From Halomicrobium urmianum (GTDB lineage: Archaea > Halobacteriota > Halobacteria > Halobacteriales > Haloarculaceae): DNA of 64,000 nt. The stretch is from contig NZ_CP084092.1 in assembly GCF_020217425.1 (NCBI RefSeq), positions 310,001 to 374,000 on the forward strand, read 5' to 3'. Both the position numbers and the translations under genes were made by a program. The notes below the pieces were generated by a model, which made no database searches, had not been told where the DNA came from, and saw only the letters and a list, made by a program, of their open reading frames with translations. Below are positions 25,071 to 32,411 of this stretch, piece after piece. Position 1 is the first letter of the stretch. Each line of letters begins with the position of its first letter.

Positions 25071-25901
25071 TTAGGACTCCGTCGCCTCCAGTTGGGCTGG
25101 CGTGATGTTGATCCGGAGGCGATACGTACTGTCGGTCGAGCCCGTTTCTGGCTGCGTCGGGTCCAGCAGCGAGTATCCACTCGTGAACGACGTGACGAGC
25201 TCCTCGCGAGCGGGGATGTCGATGTCGAGCTGGTCGGCGAGGTAGACGATTCGCTTGGTTGCGGCGCCGTTATCGAGGCGTTCGAGATACTCGCCGACGA
25301 TGTCCCAGGTACAGCCCTGCTCGTCGGCGGTGCGCATCGCGGTCGCAAGTTCCCGAAGGCCTCCACAGAACTCGGGGTGGTCCGCACAGTCGACCAGCGT
25401 CTTTTCTAGGTCGCTGACCTGAACGGTCGTGCCCTCGACCGATGTCGGCTCACAGCCGAAGAATTTCCGCTCGGTGACTGTCGTGACGCGGTACGGGACA
25501 CCGTGGATCTCTCGGCTTTGCGCTCGGGTCGGCGTGACGACGTACACCGTCCGGGGAACCTGTTCGGTCAGCCTGTGGTGGCTGAGGGCGCTGTAGTAGC
25601 CGATGTACATCGGCTCGGAGACGTGGGCGGCGATGAGGTACTCGTGGGTGGTGTACACGGCCTCCTCGCCGGCTGTGAGTGGAATGATGAGATACGTGCC
25701 CGGGAAGAGCCGGTCGAGCCAGCCCTTCTCGGTGAGCCGGGAGGCGATCTCGCGGGCGGTGTTTGGGGGGACCTCCAGCGTCGTCTCGATGTCGTCGACG
25801 GAGATGATCTGGTGACCCGCGCCAGCGAGTCGTGCAAGGAGTCGACTTTCTCGAGTCGAGAGACCCTGGCGTATATTTTGCGTTTGTTCTATTGTACCCA
25901 T
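25071..25901 (-). CDS. AbiEi-like antitoxin/regulator (type IV toxin-antitoxin family)
   Basis: A 276-aa protein starting MGTIEQTQNIRQGLSTRESR. It has an N-terminal winged helix (DIETTLEVPPNTAREIASRL), then the AbiEi core GWLDRLFPGTYLIIPL, YIGYYSALSHHRLTEQVP, VYVVTPTRAQSREI and VSDLEKTLVDCADHPEFCGG. AbiEi proteins repress the abiE operon and antagonise the nucleotidyltransferase AbiEii. Here no classic AbiEii follows; the next gene is a wHTH-MNT protein with a HEPN partner. The TATA box AGTATAAAC (25921-25929) lies 20-28 bases before ATG 25901, so the upstream ATG at 25931 is not used. Confidence 0.82.
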   Translation of the reverse strand: MGTIEQTQNIRQGLSTRESRLLARLAGAGHQIISVDDIETTLEVPPNTAREIASRLTEKGWLDRLFPGTYLIIPLTAGEEAVYTTHEYLIAAHVSEPMYIGYYSALSHHRLTEQVPRTVYVVTPTRAQSREIHGVPYRVTTVTERKFFGCEPTSVEGTTVQVSDLEKTLVDCADHPEFCGGLRELATAMRTADEQGCTWDIVGEYLERLDNGAATKRIVYLADQLDIDIPAREELVTSFTSGYSLLDPTQPETGSTDSTYRLRINITPAQLEATES

Positions 25902-25980
25902 ACCTGCGTTTCTTACATAGAGTATAAACACGGGCCTGCTTTAGCCTTGCGACTGCCGCGGACGGCGGAGATGAGCAGAC

Positions 25981-26021
25981 TTAACCAACAGGATCGGGGT
26001 GTGGAACCGTGCGTTGGTTAA
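25981..26021. repeat. 41-bp interrupted palindrome, copy 3
   Basis: Arms TTAACCAACA (25981-25990) and CGTTGGTTAA (26012-26021), 21-base spacer. It ends 4 bases before the stop codon position of the ArdC-like gene and, with copy 2, exactly brackets the AbiEi/MNT/HEPN cassette. Confidence 0.8.
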
Positions 26022-26025
26022 GGAT

Positions 26026-26952
26026 TCAAGCGCCGTCTTCGAGCACGTCGATGAGCTCTTCTACTGTGGAACTGATCCGGTCGAGACGGTCGCGAACGAT
26101 CTCGGGATCGTCCGACTCCCACGCAGCGAGGTAGAACGCCGATCCGCTAGTATCGAGCCCGCAGTAGCGCCCGACGACGTACGCGACGGCTTCGGCCTCG
26201 ACTTCGCGTTTCGCCCGCTCGGTGTCGACGTCGAAGTGGAGCAGGGCGTGTGCGTACTCGTGAATTAGTGTCCGCGCAAGGTCGGCCTCATTCTCCCGAT
26301 CACGCGCCTCAACCCGCGGTTGCATATCGACGAGACTCAGCTGCTCGCAGATGCCCTTCGCCTCGCCGTGGGTCCACTCCTCGGCTGGAATGATTCGCAC
26401 CGTCACACCGAGTTCATCAGCGGCGGCAGTCAACTGTTCGACGAGGTCGTCGGGGTCCCCGGTCGCTTCCGTGTCCAGGTCGGGAAGCGGCTCACCTTCG
26501 GTCTGGGAGACGTCGAACACCGGCGCAGGCTTGAACCCGACGAGGCCCTCCGACCACTTCTCGGGCGGCGTCTCGTCGTACTCACAGTCACTGTCCTCGT
26601 GGTAGCTCGGCGAGTTCTCGCACTCCGGGCACTGCGTGGTGATGATCGGCGCCCAGATCCAGATGGCCGACTCCCCCTCCGTGACGTGGCGGTCGAACTC
26701 TTCCTGCCACGTCCGGTAGCCCGCCACCCGAGTCGCCTCGGGACACTGCCGCTTGATCAGGAGCGTGTTCCGGTAGGAGTAGTCGTGGAAACGACTCTGG
26801 ACATCGAGCCACTCTTGGAACTCTTCGCTGGCCTGCGCGTCGTCGACGCCGGCGACGAGGTCGTCGATCCACTGTTCGATAGTGCTGTTCATCTCGTCTG
26901 ATCGCGTGTCGGTCTGGTCGAAGGAGACCGACGAGTCACTAGTCGTAGCCAT
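26026..26952 (-). CDS. ArdC-like antirestriction/zincin protein
   Basis: A 308-aa protein. The N-terminal ArdC-type single-stranded-DNA-binding region (YSYRNTLLIKRQCPEATRVA, then GYRTWQEEFDRHVTEGESAIW) contains a halophile insert with a CxxC pair (Cys108, Cys111). The C-terminal metallopeptidase has HEYAH at 231-235 and a downstream Glu in EVEAEAVAYVV. Such proteins travel on plasmids and conjugative elements and shield incoming DNA or cut regulators. The start at MATTSDSSVSF is preceded by a GC-rich leader box (27002-27027). Confidence 0.85.
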   Translation of the reverse strand: MATTSDSSVSFDQTDTRSDEMNSTIEQWIDDLVAGVDDAQASEEFQEWLDVQSRFHDYSYRNTLLIKRQCPEATRVAGYRTWQEEFDRHVTEGESAIWIWAPIITTQCPECENSPSYHEDSDCEYDETPPEKWSEGLVGFKPAPVFDVSQTEGEPLPDLDTEATGDPDDLVEQLTAAADELGVTVRIIPAEEWTHGEAKGICEQLSLVDMQPRVEARDRENEADLARTLIHEYAHALLHFDVDTERAKREVEAEAVAYVVGRYCGLDTSGSAFYLAAWESDDPEIVRDRLDRISSTVEELIDVLEDGA

Positions 26953-27001
26953 TGTGTTCACCGAATCGAATTCACGGCGACTGCGTCTGTTCAGACCGCG
27001 C

Positions 27002-27027
27002 CGCACCCCTCAGGGGCGTTCAAAAAA
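27002..27027 (-). promoter_or_regulatory. GC-rich palindromic leader box, copy 2 (ArdC-like gene)
   Basis: The minus strand reads TTTTTTGAACGCCCCTGAGG, then GGTGCG; the core GCCCCTGAGGGGT is nearly perfectly palindromic. It lies about 50 bases before the ATG and just after the stop of the 115-aa gene. Confidence 0.55.
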
Positions 27028-27039
27028 CCGCTCTGTCGG

Positions 27040-27387
27040 TCAGCGGAGCTCGTGGCGTTCGTCCGCAAAGCCGACCGTGACGAGGTACTCGAGGAACTCG
27101 TCGAACCGGTCGACGTCGCTAGGCGTGTCGGTCGCAAGGTGACGTGCCCACTCGATGGCCCACTGGAAGGCGGGATCCGTGCCGCCCTTGCCGTGAATGT
27201 ACCACCATCGGGCCGCTTTCAGCACGACCAGCGGATTCGTCGGCGGCTGCTCACCGGTGAGCCCACGGGTGATGGACTCGATTTCGTCGGGGACGTCGGC
27301 GGTATCGACCTCCGCTGATTGCGTGTTGTCGATATCGACCGGGATATCGTCGATCGAGACGTTGTCGGGACTCTGTTGTTGACTCAC
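27040..27387 (-). CDS. Halophile-specific protein of unknown function
   Basis: A 115-aa acidic protein starting at GTG 27387 (MSQQQSPDNVSIDDIPVDID). The C-terminal part (NPLVVLKAARWWYIHGKGGT, FDEFLEYLVTVGFADERHEL) looks folded; the first 45 residues look disordered. A strong ribosome-binding site GAGGTGA lies about 8 bases before the GTG, and a leader box lies further upstream. No function is recognised. It sits between ArdC-like and DUF6610-like genes and is probably part of the same mobile-element gene set. Confidence 0.6.
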   Translation of the reverse strand: MSQQQSPDNVSIDDIPVDIDNTQSAEVDTADVPDEIESITRGLTGEQPPTNPLVVLKAARWWYIHGKGGTDPAFQWAIEWARHLATDTPSDVDRFDEFLEYLVTVGFADERHELR

Positions 27388-27415
27388 TGGAAATCACCTC
27401 TGAGAGCTTTCGAAG

Positions 27416-27446
27416 GAGCCCTCGCCCTCTCTGGGGCACGAAAAAC
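27416..27446 (-). promoter_or_regulatory. GC-rich palindromic leader box, copy 3 (115-aa gene)
   Basis: The minus strand reads TTTTTCGTGCCCCAGAGAGG, then GCGAGGGCTC. It stands about 30-60 bases before GTG 27387, beyond the ribosome-binding site. Confidence 0.5.
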
Positions 27447-27457
27447 AGGTCGCGAAA

Positions 27458-28459
27458 TCACGCCGACGGGAGGTAGACGCTCTGCTCGCCGGCGATCTCC
27501 TCCAGGTTGTTCCGATGACGGTGGCTGAAGTAGCACTCGTAACTGCAGTATCCACAGATTGCGCCGGTATCGTATTCGGCGACGTACGGGCCGCGGCGAG
27601 TTTGCCAGACATTCGTCCCGCACTCGGTACAGGCGGCGTCCTCGAGATCGGCAGGACTCGGACCCTCGTACTCGACGGTCAGCCCCTCGTCTTCCGGTGT
27701 CGATTCAGGCCAGACTCCGTGTTGCTGCCAGAACTCGCGGACGCGGACGAGGCTGTGACGCACCGTCTTTCGGACGGTGACATGGTCGGCGTCGCGACCG
27801 CTGTCGTCCCAGCCGTCGGCCGTCCAGAACTCGCCGAACTGTGCGCCACGATGTAGCCCGTTCCAGTCGACGCCGACGATGTCCGCTGGTGGCTCGTCCG
27901 TGAGTGTTGGTCTAGTCAGCTGTCGAATGGCGTCGAGCTGCTTGGGCGGACTCCCACCGAGGATATGGACGCGCCACCCTCTCCAATCAGCTGGATCGGA
28001 AAACTCGTGGGCCAGCCGGTCGGCGTATCCCCGTGAATACCCGAGGACGAGGGTCTCGGGGATCGCGTCGATCACCGCCCGCGACTTCGGAACGACGATG
28101 AGCTCGGCCTCGGGGTAGCTCGCTTGGATCTCGCGAGCGGCAGCGACGTGGGCGTCGACGGCATCTGGTTCGTAGATGTCGCCGATGACACCGACCTGTG
28201 GCTCGTGCTCGAAGAAGCGATCGACGAATCGTTCCAGGTCGGGATTGCGGAAGTCGTTATCGAGCATCCCCACAGGAATCTCGAGGTTCAGGTACTGGTC
28301 TGCTTGATACCCACAGTCTTCTCGAAACCCAGGGAGAAATCCGAGGGCCAACGCATCAGCGACGAATGGGGCTCGATGCAGGAACGCTATCCGGTCTGCT
28401 TGTCTGGCGGCAGCGATGTCGCTAGCCGTGCTGGAGTCTGGACTCAAATCGAGGGACAT
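27458..28459 (-). CDS. Halophile accessory protein, DUF6610-like, with C-terminal zinc cluster
   Basis: A 333-aa protein starting MSLDLSPDSSTASDIAAARQ. The body (ADRIAFLHRAPFVADALALG, VGVIGDIYEPDAVDAHVAAA, then LVLGYSRGYADRLAHEFSDP and VHILGGSPPKQLDAIRQL) suggests a TIM-barrel-like fold. The end carries CTECG followed by CGYCSYECYF, a likely zinc site. I recall this as a haloarchaeal mobile-element family named DUF6610; the number is from memory. Function is unknown. A leader box and the fourth 41-bp palindrome lie upstream. The longer frame from 28543 runs through those elements and was rejected. Confidence 0.72.
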   Translation of the reverse strand: MSLDLSPDSSTASDIAAARQADRIAFLHRAPFVADALALGFLPGFREDCGYQADQYLNLEIPVGMLDNDFRNPDLERFVDRFFEHEPQVGVIGDIYEPDAVDAHVAAAREIQASYPEAELIVVPKSRAVIDAIPETLVLGYSRGYADRLAHEFSDPADWRGWRVHILGGSPPKQLDAIRQLTRPTLTDEPPADIVGVDWNGLHRGAQFGEFWTADGWDDSGRDADHVTVRKTVRHSLVRVREFWQQHGVWPESTPEDEGLTVEYEGPSPADLEDAACTECGTNVWQTRRGPYVAEYDTGAICGYCSYECYFSHRHRNNLEEIAGEQSVYLPSA

Positions 28460-28487
28460 GACTGAACTCGCGAGGCGGCTGCTGGTC

Positions 28488-28517
28488 GCCCCGCACCCAT
28501 TCAGGGGCCCGAAAAAC
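28488..28517 (-). promoter_or_regulatory. GC-rich palindromic leader box, copy 4 (DUF6610-like gene)
   Basis: The minus strand reads GTTTTTCGGGCCCCTGAATG, then GGTGCGGGGC, about 29-58 bases before ATG 28459. Confidence 0.55.
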
Positions 28518-28532
28518 GGGATACTCTCACCG

Positions 28533-28574
28533 TTAACCAACACGAGGTGTTGGCTGACTCCGATTGTTGGTTAA
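28533..28574. repeat. 42-bp interrupted palindrome, copy 4
   Basis: Perfect arms TTAACCAACA (28533-28542) and TGTTGGTTAA (28565-28574), 22-base spacer, one base longer than the other three copies. It lies 9 bases past the stop of the 73-aa gene and 16 bases from the next leader box. Confidence 0.8.
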
Positions 28575-28583
28575 GACTGATCG

Positions 28584-28805
28584 CTACTCCTCATCCTCAC
28601 GCAACTCTTCAGCCTTCCACTGGAGCCGACGCAGAATCTGCGTCCGATTCTGGTGGGCGTTCTCGTAGGCAACACACTCACGGAGTGTCTCCATATCGGG
28701 GATCGTCGCGATCCCAGCCTTGATCAGTCGGTAGTTCGGTGCTTCGAGGCGCTTCTCGGGTGGGAATTCATCGTTATTGCCGCTGCTGTCCGCGGAATTC
28801 TTCAT
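28584..28805 (-). CDS. Small halophile-specific protein of unknown function
   Basis: A 73-aa charged protein (MKNSADSSGNNDEFPPEKRL, then IPDMETLRECVAYENAHQNR). The second half is predicted helical and basic-acidic mixed, possibly nucleic-acid or protein binding. The leader box abuts the ATG, which suggests that the box overlaps the transcription start of a leaderless mRNA. No homologous family is recognised. Confidence 0.6.
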   Translation of the reverse strand: MKNSADSSGNNDEFPPEKRLEAPNYRLIKAGIATIPDMETLRECVAYENAHQNRTQILRRLQWKAEELREDEE

Positions 28806-28810
28806 CTCTA

Positions 28811-28841
28811 TCGCCCTCCACCCCTGAAGGGCGAGAAAGAC
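28811..28841 (-). promoter_or_regulatory. GC-rich palindromic leader box, copy 5 (73-aa gene)
   Basis: The minus strand reads TTTCTCGCCCTTCAGGGGTG, then GAGGGCGA, ending 5 bases before ATG 28805. With a T-rich element about 28 bases before the ATG, this copy best shows the palindrome filling the gap between promoter and start. Confidence 0.55.
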
Positions 28842-28871
28842 AGAACAGACGACTACGTCACCGTCGCGGCG

Positions 28872-30032
28872 TCAGGCCATCACGTCCTGGAACCGCTCAC
28901 GAAGCGCGTCCTCACGCTCCTCAAACTGGTCGACCTTCTCCTGTAGATCGTCGTTGACGCGCTCGATGCTCGCGAGTGCCCGCTCACCGGCGAGCGACGC
29001 CTGTGACCCATCATCGCCGTCCGCCTCCAGCTCCTCCTCGTAGGCTCGTTCGACACGCTCGATGGTACCCTCCGGGTTGAACAGGATGTCGTTGGCCGTG
29101 CGGACGTAGCCATCCAGCGACGCACCCTCCTTGCCCTGGAAGAAGTGAGTGAGCGCGTACGTCGCCCCGGAATGCAGCGTCCACATATCGATCTCGACGG
29201 GAGAGGTCGCGTTGGCCTCCGCATCACTCGCGGCACGCTCGGCTAGGTAGTCCGGGAAGCCGAGCAGGCTGTAGAACTCCGTGACGGTGAACGGGAGCTC
29301 CGAGAAGTCGAGGTCGATGTCCTGGGCGTCACGGATGAACTCGAAGAGGTCGTCGGCGACGAGTTCGACTTGTGCGAGGATCTCCTCCCACCAGGTTCGG
29401 AAGTTCCGCACGTCGCCGACGTGCTTGATGACCTCCTTGTCGGTGAGCGACCGCATCGTATTCGAACAGTACCCATCCTGGGCGAATCCCTCCACGTAGA
29501 CGGCGTGCTCGCCGAAGAAGTCGTAGCCCGACGTAACACCCATCGTGATCGGGTCCGATCGGCCGGGGAGGCGCACCTCGAGGCCGTCGAACATTATGTC
29601 CATATGGACCTCGCCGCCGCCCCGGTAGCGCCGGATCTCGCCGAACATTACGTCACCCAGCGGCGTCCCGTCGATGGTCTCCTCCCGGAGGACCTCCTCT
29701 AGCGGCCCGTAGACGTCGACCGGGTTGATGATCGCGTACGAGTCGGTGGGCACATGGAACAACGGGTCCGCCTCTACGTCCCCATCTCGGGCCTGCTTCC
29801 GAGCGCGACTCGGCTCGACGAGCGCGTTGAACCGGTCCGTCTCGACCCACTCGTCGGTGAAGGGATTCTGGTACGCCACGGTCGTTTCGACGGCCTGCGG
29901 GAGGTCACGGATCGCCTCGGCGAAACTCACGGAGTCGTCGCTCCCGTGACGCTGTCGGTACCACTCGGGCAGTTCGGTGTCGGTACGTCCATCGACGCCA
30001 GCGAAGATGGTTCTCGACTCTGGGTCTTTCAT
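28872..30032 (-). CDS. DUF932-like phage/plasmid protein
   Basis: A 386-aa protein starting MKDPESRTIFAGVDGRTDTE. Features: YAIINPVDVYGPLEEVLREE, LPGRSDPITMGVTSGYDFFG, EGFAQDGYCSNTMRSLTDKE and a C-terminal coiled-coil-like ERVNDDLQEKVDQFEEREDA. This resembles the DUF932 family of plasmid and phage proteins of unknown function. The start at 30032 is chosen because GAGGTGA lies 5 bases upstream; ATG 30077 inside the leader-box region is the alternative. Confidence 0.72.
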   Translation of the reverse strand: MKDPESRTIFAGVDGRTDTELPEWYRQRHGSDDSVSFAEAIRDLPQAVETTVAYQNPFTDEWVETDRFNALVEPSRARKQARDGDVEADPLFHVPTDSYAIINPVDVYGPLEEVLREETIDGTPLGDVMFGEIRRYRGGGEVHMDIMFDGLEVRLPGRSDPITMGVTSGYDFFGEHAVYVEGFAQDGYCSNTMRSLTDKEVIKHVGDVRNFRTWWEEILAQVELVADDLFEFIRDAQDIDLDFSELPFTVTEFYSLLGFPDYLAERAASDAEANATSPVEIDMWTLHSGATYALTHFFQGKEGASLDGYVRTANDILFNPEGTIERVERAYEEELEADGDDGSQASLAGERALASIERVNDDLQEKVDQFEEREDALRERFQDVMA

Positions 30033-30083
30033 CGTAGTCACCTCGACGCAGGAACGCTCATCGACGGCCGCCTGCATCGTCTC

Positions 30084-30117
30084 GCGCCCTGCGCCCCTCT
30101 GCCGGGCGCAACAACAA
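30084..30117 (-). promoter_or_regulatory. GC-rich palindromic leader box, copy 6 (DUF932-like gene)
   Basis: The minus strand reads TTGTTGTTGCGCCCGGCAGA, then GGGGCGCAGGGCGC, 50-85 bases before the chosen ATG. Confidence 0.5.
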
Positions 30118-30171
30118 CACAAACGAGAATCGGTGGTTGTCTCGTTATCTATTGCACTGTCCCCTGCCGAG

Positions 30172-32259
30172 GTGGATACAGCAACTGGGTTCAATAGAAC
30201 CGGAACGCTTACTCACTATGACAAACTCCAGTCAACTATTGTGGCGTCATTCCTTGAGGCATTGGCCAAGCAGCGAGTTTGGCACTGGCTGGAGGAGTCA
30301 AATGAATTCACAGTCGATGGTGAGGTCAATATCGGGACCGGTCGCATCGACCTGCTCGCGGAATCACCTTCGGGAGAGGTTTTAGGGGTCGAGCTGAAGC
30401 GAACGTCTGAATTCGGGCTCGATAGAGACGTTTATGCCCAAACCCACCGGTATCTCGACAGCGGAGTTCTCGACCAGCTGTACTTTGCTTCTCCCGACGC
30501 CGACAAACTTGGGAGCAATCCGGAATCGGATCCCGTCGACCAGATGAGTATCCGCGCGATAAGCTATCGGTTAGCTGCTGGCGTGGATGAGGGCTGGTAC
30601 ACACCGTCGGAGGTCATCACTCACATTCGGGACGCGATCTCTGTAGACTTTCTTGCCTACTCGCTGGAGCATCGTACCGTCGAGGACCTAATTCGGCAGC
30701 TGTTAGATCGTTCTCCGGATGATAACGAGCCGATTTCTCTTGCCGAGGCCGCTCAAGAGCTACGACGGACACGACTACCGGAGGAGTTGGGTGTGATTCA
30801 CGTCCCGATCGAAAAGGACGGATCTAAGTCCGACTTTTCGAGCCTGCTTACTCCCGGTGACGGTCCGACGCCCTCGATCGTCCGGGATGCCGAGCCAGTC
30901 TGTGCTGGCGATGATACCACTGGTCAGATTTTGCCGAGAGAGGAACCGTGGGTGCGACATCATACCTGGACTCATTTTGGCGGCATCCCGGAAGCCCATA
31001 TCCCGAACGACTTGGATTCGGACACCCCCTCCCGCCCAATCGACATTCTGGCCTTCGAAGGGGATATTGATCCGACTGCAGCAGTCGAAACCCCCGAATC
31101 GAATACGGTCATCGGTATCGAGGCAAAGGGTGAGAGCTCTTTCCCGGGTTCACGAAAAACCGACCAATTAGAACAGTTCTTAGCAACTGAAACTCTTTCA
31201 AAACTCTATCTTGCTGTTCCAACAACGCTTAGCGAGCGCGCAGCCACATTCCTTGAACAGCACGAGCTTGACACAGTTGGCGTAATCACTGTAGACGACA
31301 CCGGCGACGTCAACATCGTTCGCGAAGCAACGCATCTGACGCCGAAGTACGATGGCTATCTAGAGAATCATCATGAACGGAAGGTCGGGTATGGCGATCT
31401 TGAGCTCCCGTGGCTTGAACCAGTATCAAACCTATACCTCACCGAGGAAGAAGCCGAACGAGTCAAGCATCCCGATCCAGTCGCCTACGCGAAACCCATT
31501 ATTGAGGCAGCCGACTTGGACGCGCCCGCAGGGAGCTGGATTGACGTCGACGACTGGACGGGCGCCGAACGAACAGAAGATGAGTTCACAAAGGAGCGAG
31601 TGCGGTACTACCTCCTCCGTGGAGTGAAAGCTGGCCCGTACCTCCTCGACTCTGATGTCGACCAAGATGAGATGATGGGCGGCTACACTCGCTTGGCATT
31701 GGAGTGGTTCGAGGACACTGACGAACCAGGGCTGAAGTTGAACTTTGGCGGTGGCTCGTGGGTGGGGGGCTATCTCTGGTTCACTGGTAAGTCCATCCAG
31801 CAGCTGCTCTCGGTTCTGCTGAACATTTCGGACCTCAATGGGGCGACGATACGTGGACAGGGCAAAGTAATCGATTTGGAAACATTCCCGATTCGGGGTG
31901 ACAGTGAACATCTTCGGCTACAGGGCCGTTTCGGAGAGGAGGATCTCTTAGAATTAGAGATCCGGAGTCTTGTCGACGAGGGCGAAGGCGACGAAATCTT
32001 CGAGGTGGACTTAGGTACGGGTGAGAAAGCCGGCGTGACGGCGCAGTTTACCGAACCACAGTGGTACGATTTGGTGGCTACGCTGGATCACCTGCTGGCT
32101 GGTGGTACGTATCGAGGGCTGCCTGGGGAGTTTGACTCGACTCCACGTATTGGCCCGTTAGGTGAGGACACTTGGGACATCGGGACAGATATTGAGGAAA
32201 CGTCGAATCCAGTCTCGATTGAGATGCGCAACTCGGATCCCGACTTCCTCACGGAATAG
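30172..32259 (+). CDS. Protein with two PD-(D/E)XK nuclease-like cores, unknown function
   Basis: About 695 aa if started at GTG 30172 (TATA-like GTTATCTA at 30144-30151); the start is uncertain. The first nuclease-like core is GRIDLLAES...LGVELKRTS (Asp60, Glu74, Lys76). The second is RPIDILAFEG...VIGIEAKGESS (Asp291, Glu317, Lys319). Each is followed by a helix and a strand as in PD-(D/E)XK folds (LDQLYFASP, LSKLYLAVP). The C-terminal half is unrecognised (LEWFEDTDEPGLKLNFGGGS). It is the only plus-strand gene among minus-strand neighbours and uses less GC-rich codons than the rest. A restriction- or defence-type nuclease is possible; no partner methylase or helicase adjoins. Confidence 0.7.
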   Translation: MDTATGFNRTGTLTHYDKLQSTIVASFLEALAKQRVWHWLEESNEFTVDGEVNIGTGRIDLLAESPSGEVLGVELKRTSEFGLDRDVYAQTHRYLDSGVLDQLYFASPDADKLGSNPESDPVDQMSIRAISYRLAAGVDEGWYTPSEVITHIRDAISVDFLAYSLEHRTVEDLIRQLLDRSPDDNEPISLAEAAQELRRTRLPEELGVIHVPIEKDGSKSDFSSLLTPGDGPTPSIVRDAEPVCAGDDTTGQILPREEPWVRHHTWTHFGGIPEAHIPNDLDSDTPSRPIDILAFEGDIDPTAAVETPESNTVIGIEAKGESSFPGSRKTDQLEQFLATETLSKLYLAVPTTLSERAATFLEQHELDTVGVITVDDTGDVNIVREATHLTPKYDGYLENHHERKVGYGDLELPWLEPVSNLYLTEEEAERVKHPDPVAYAKPIIEAADLDAPAGSWIDVDDWTGAERTEDEFTKERVRYYLLRGVKAGPYLLDSDVDQDEMMGGYTRLALEWFEDTDEPGLKLNFGGGSWVGGYLWFTGKSIQQLLSVLLNISDLNGATIRGQGKVIDLETFPIRGDSEHLRLQGRFGEEDLLELEIRSLVDEGEGDEIFEVDLGTGEKAGVTAQFTEPQWYDLVATLDHLLAGGTYRGLPGEFDSTPRIGPLGEDTWDIGTDIEETSNPVSIEMRNSDPDFLTE

Positions 32260-32270
32260 CCGCCGTTAGC

Positions 32271-32411
32271 TTACTCGTCGGTCGCTTGGTGCTTGGGCTC
32301 CTGCCGGTCGTTGTACCGCTCCAGTTCGCGACCGATTTTCTCGAGTGCCTCGACACCGCGCTCGAGGAGCTGGTGGGTGGCTCGCGACAGCCGAAGTGTC
32401 TCCCTCAGCAC
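32271..32411 (-). CDS. Small helical protein overlapping the DUF6166 gene
   Basis: A 46-aa frame, GTG start at 32411, reading VLRETLRLSRATHQLLERGV and EALEKIGRELERYNDRQE. It overlaps the stop of the DUF6166 gene (GTGCTGA) and has GGAGG just upstream, so translation is probably coupled. One long amphipathic helix is expected, perhaps a regulator or subunit. It ends 11 bases from the stop of the convergent nuclease-like gene. Confidence 0.5.
   Translation of the reverse strand: MLRETLRLSRATHQLLERGVEALEKIGRELERYNDRQEPKHQATDE

Noticed and set aside
27458-28543. Longer start for the DUF6610-like gene at 28543
   Set aside because: The added part runs through a leader box and a 41-bp palindrome that occur elsewhere as non-coding elements.
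20513-28574. 41-bp palindromes as a CRISPR or as IS terminal repeats
   Set aside because: Copies are kilobases apart with non-conserved 21-22 base centres. The segments between them contain different genes and no transposase spanning from one to the next.
29977-30171. Upstream extension of the double-nuclease gene to ATG 29977
   Set aside because: This part is antisense to the start and leader of the DUF932-like gene and carries no conserved sequence.
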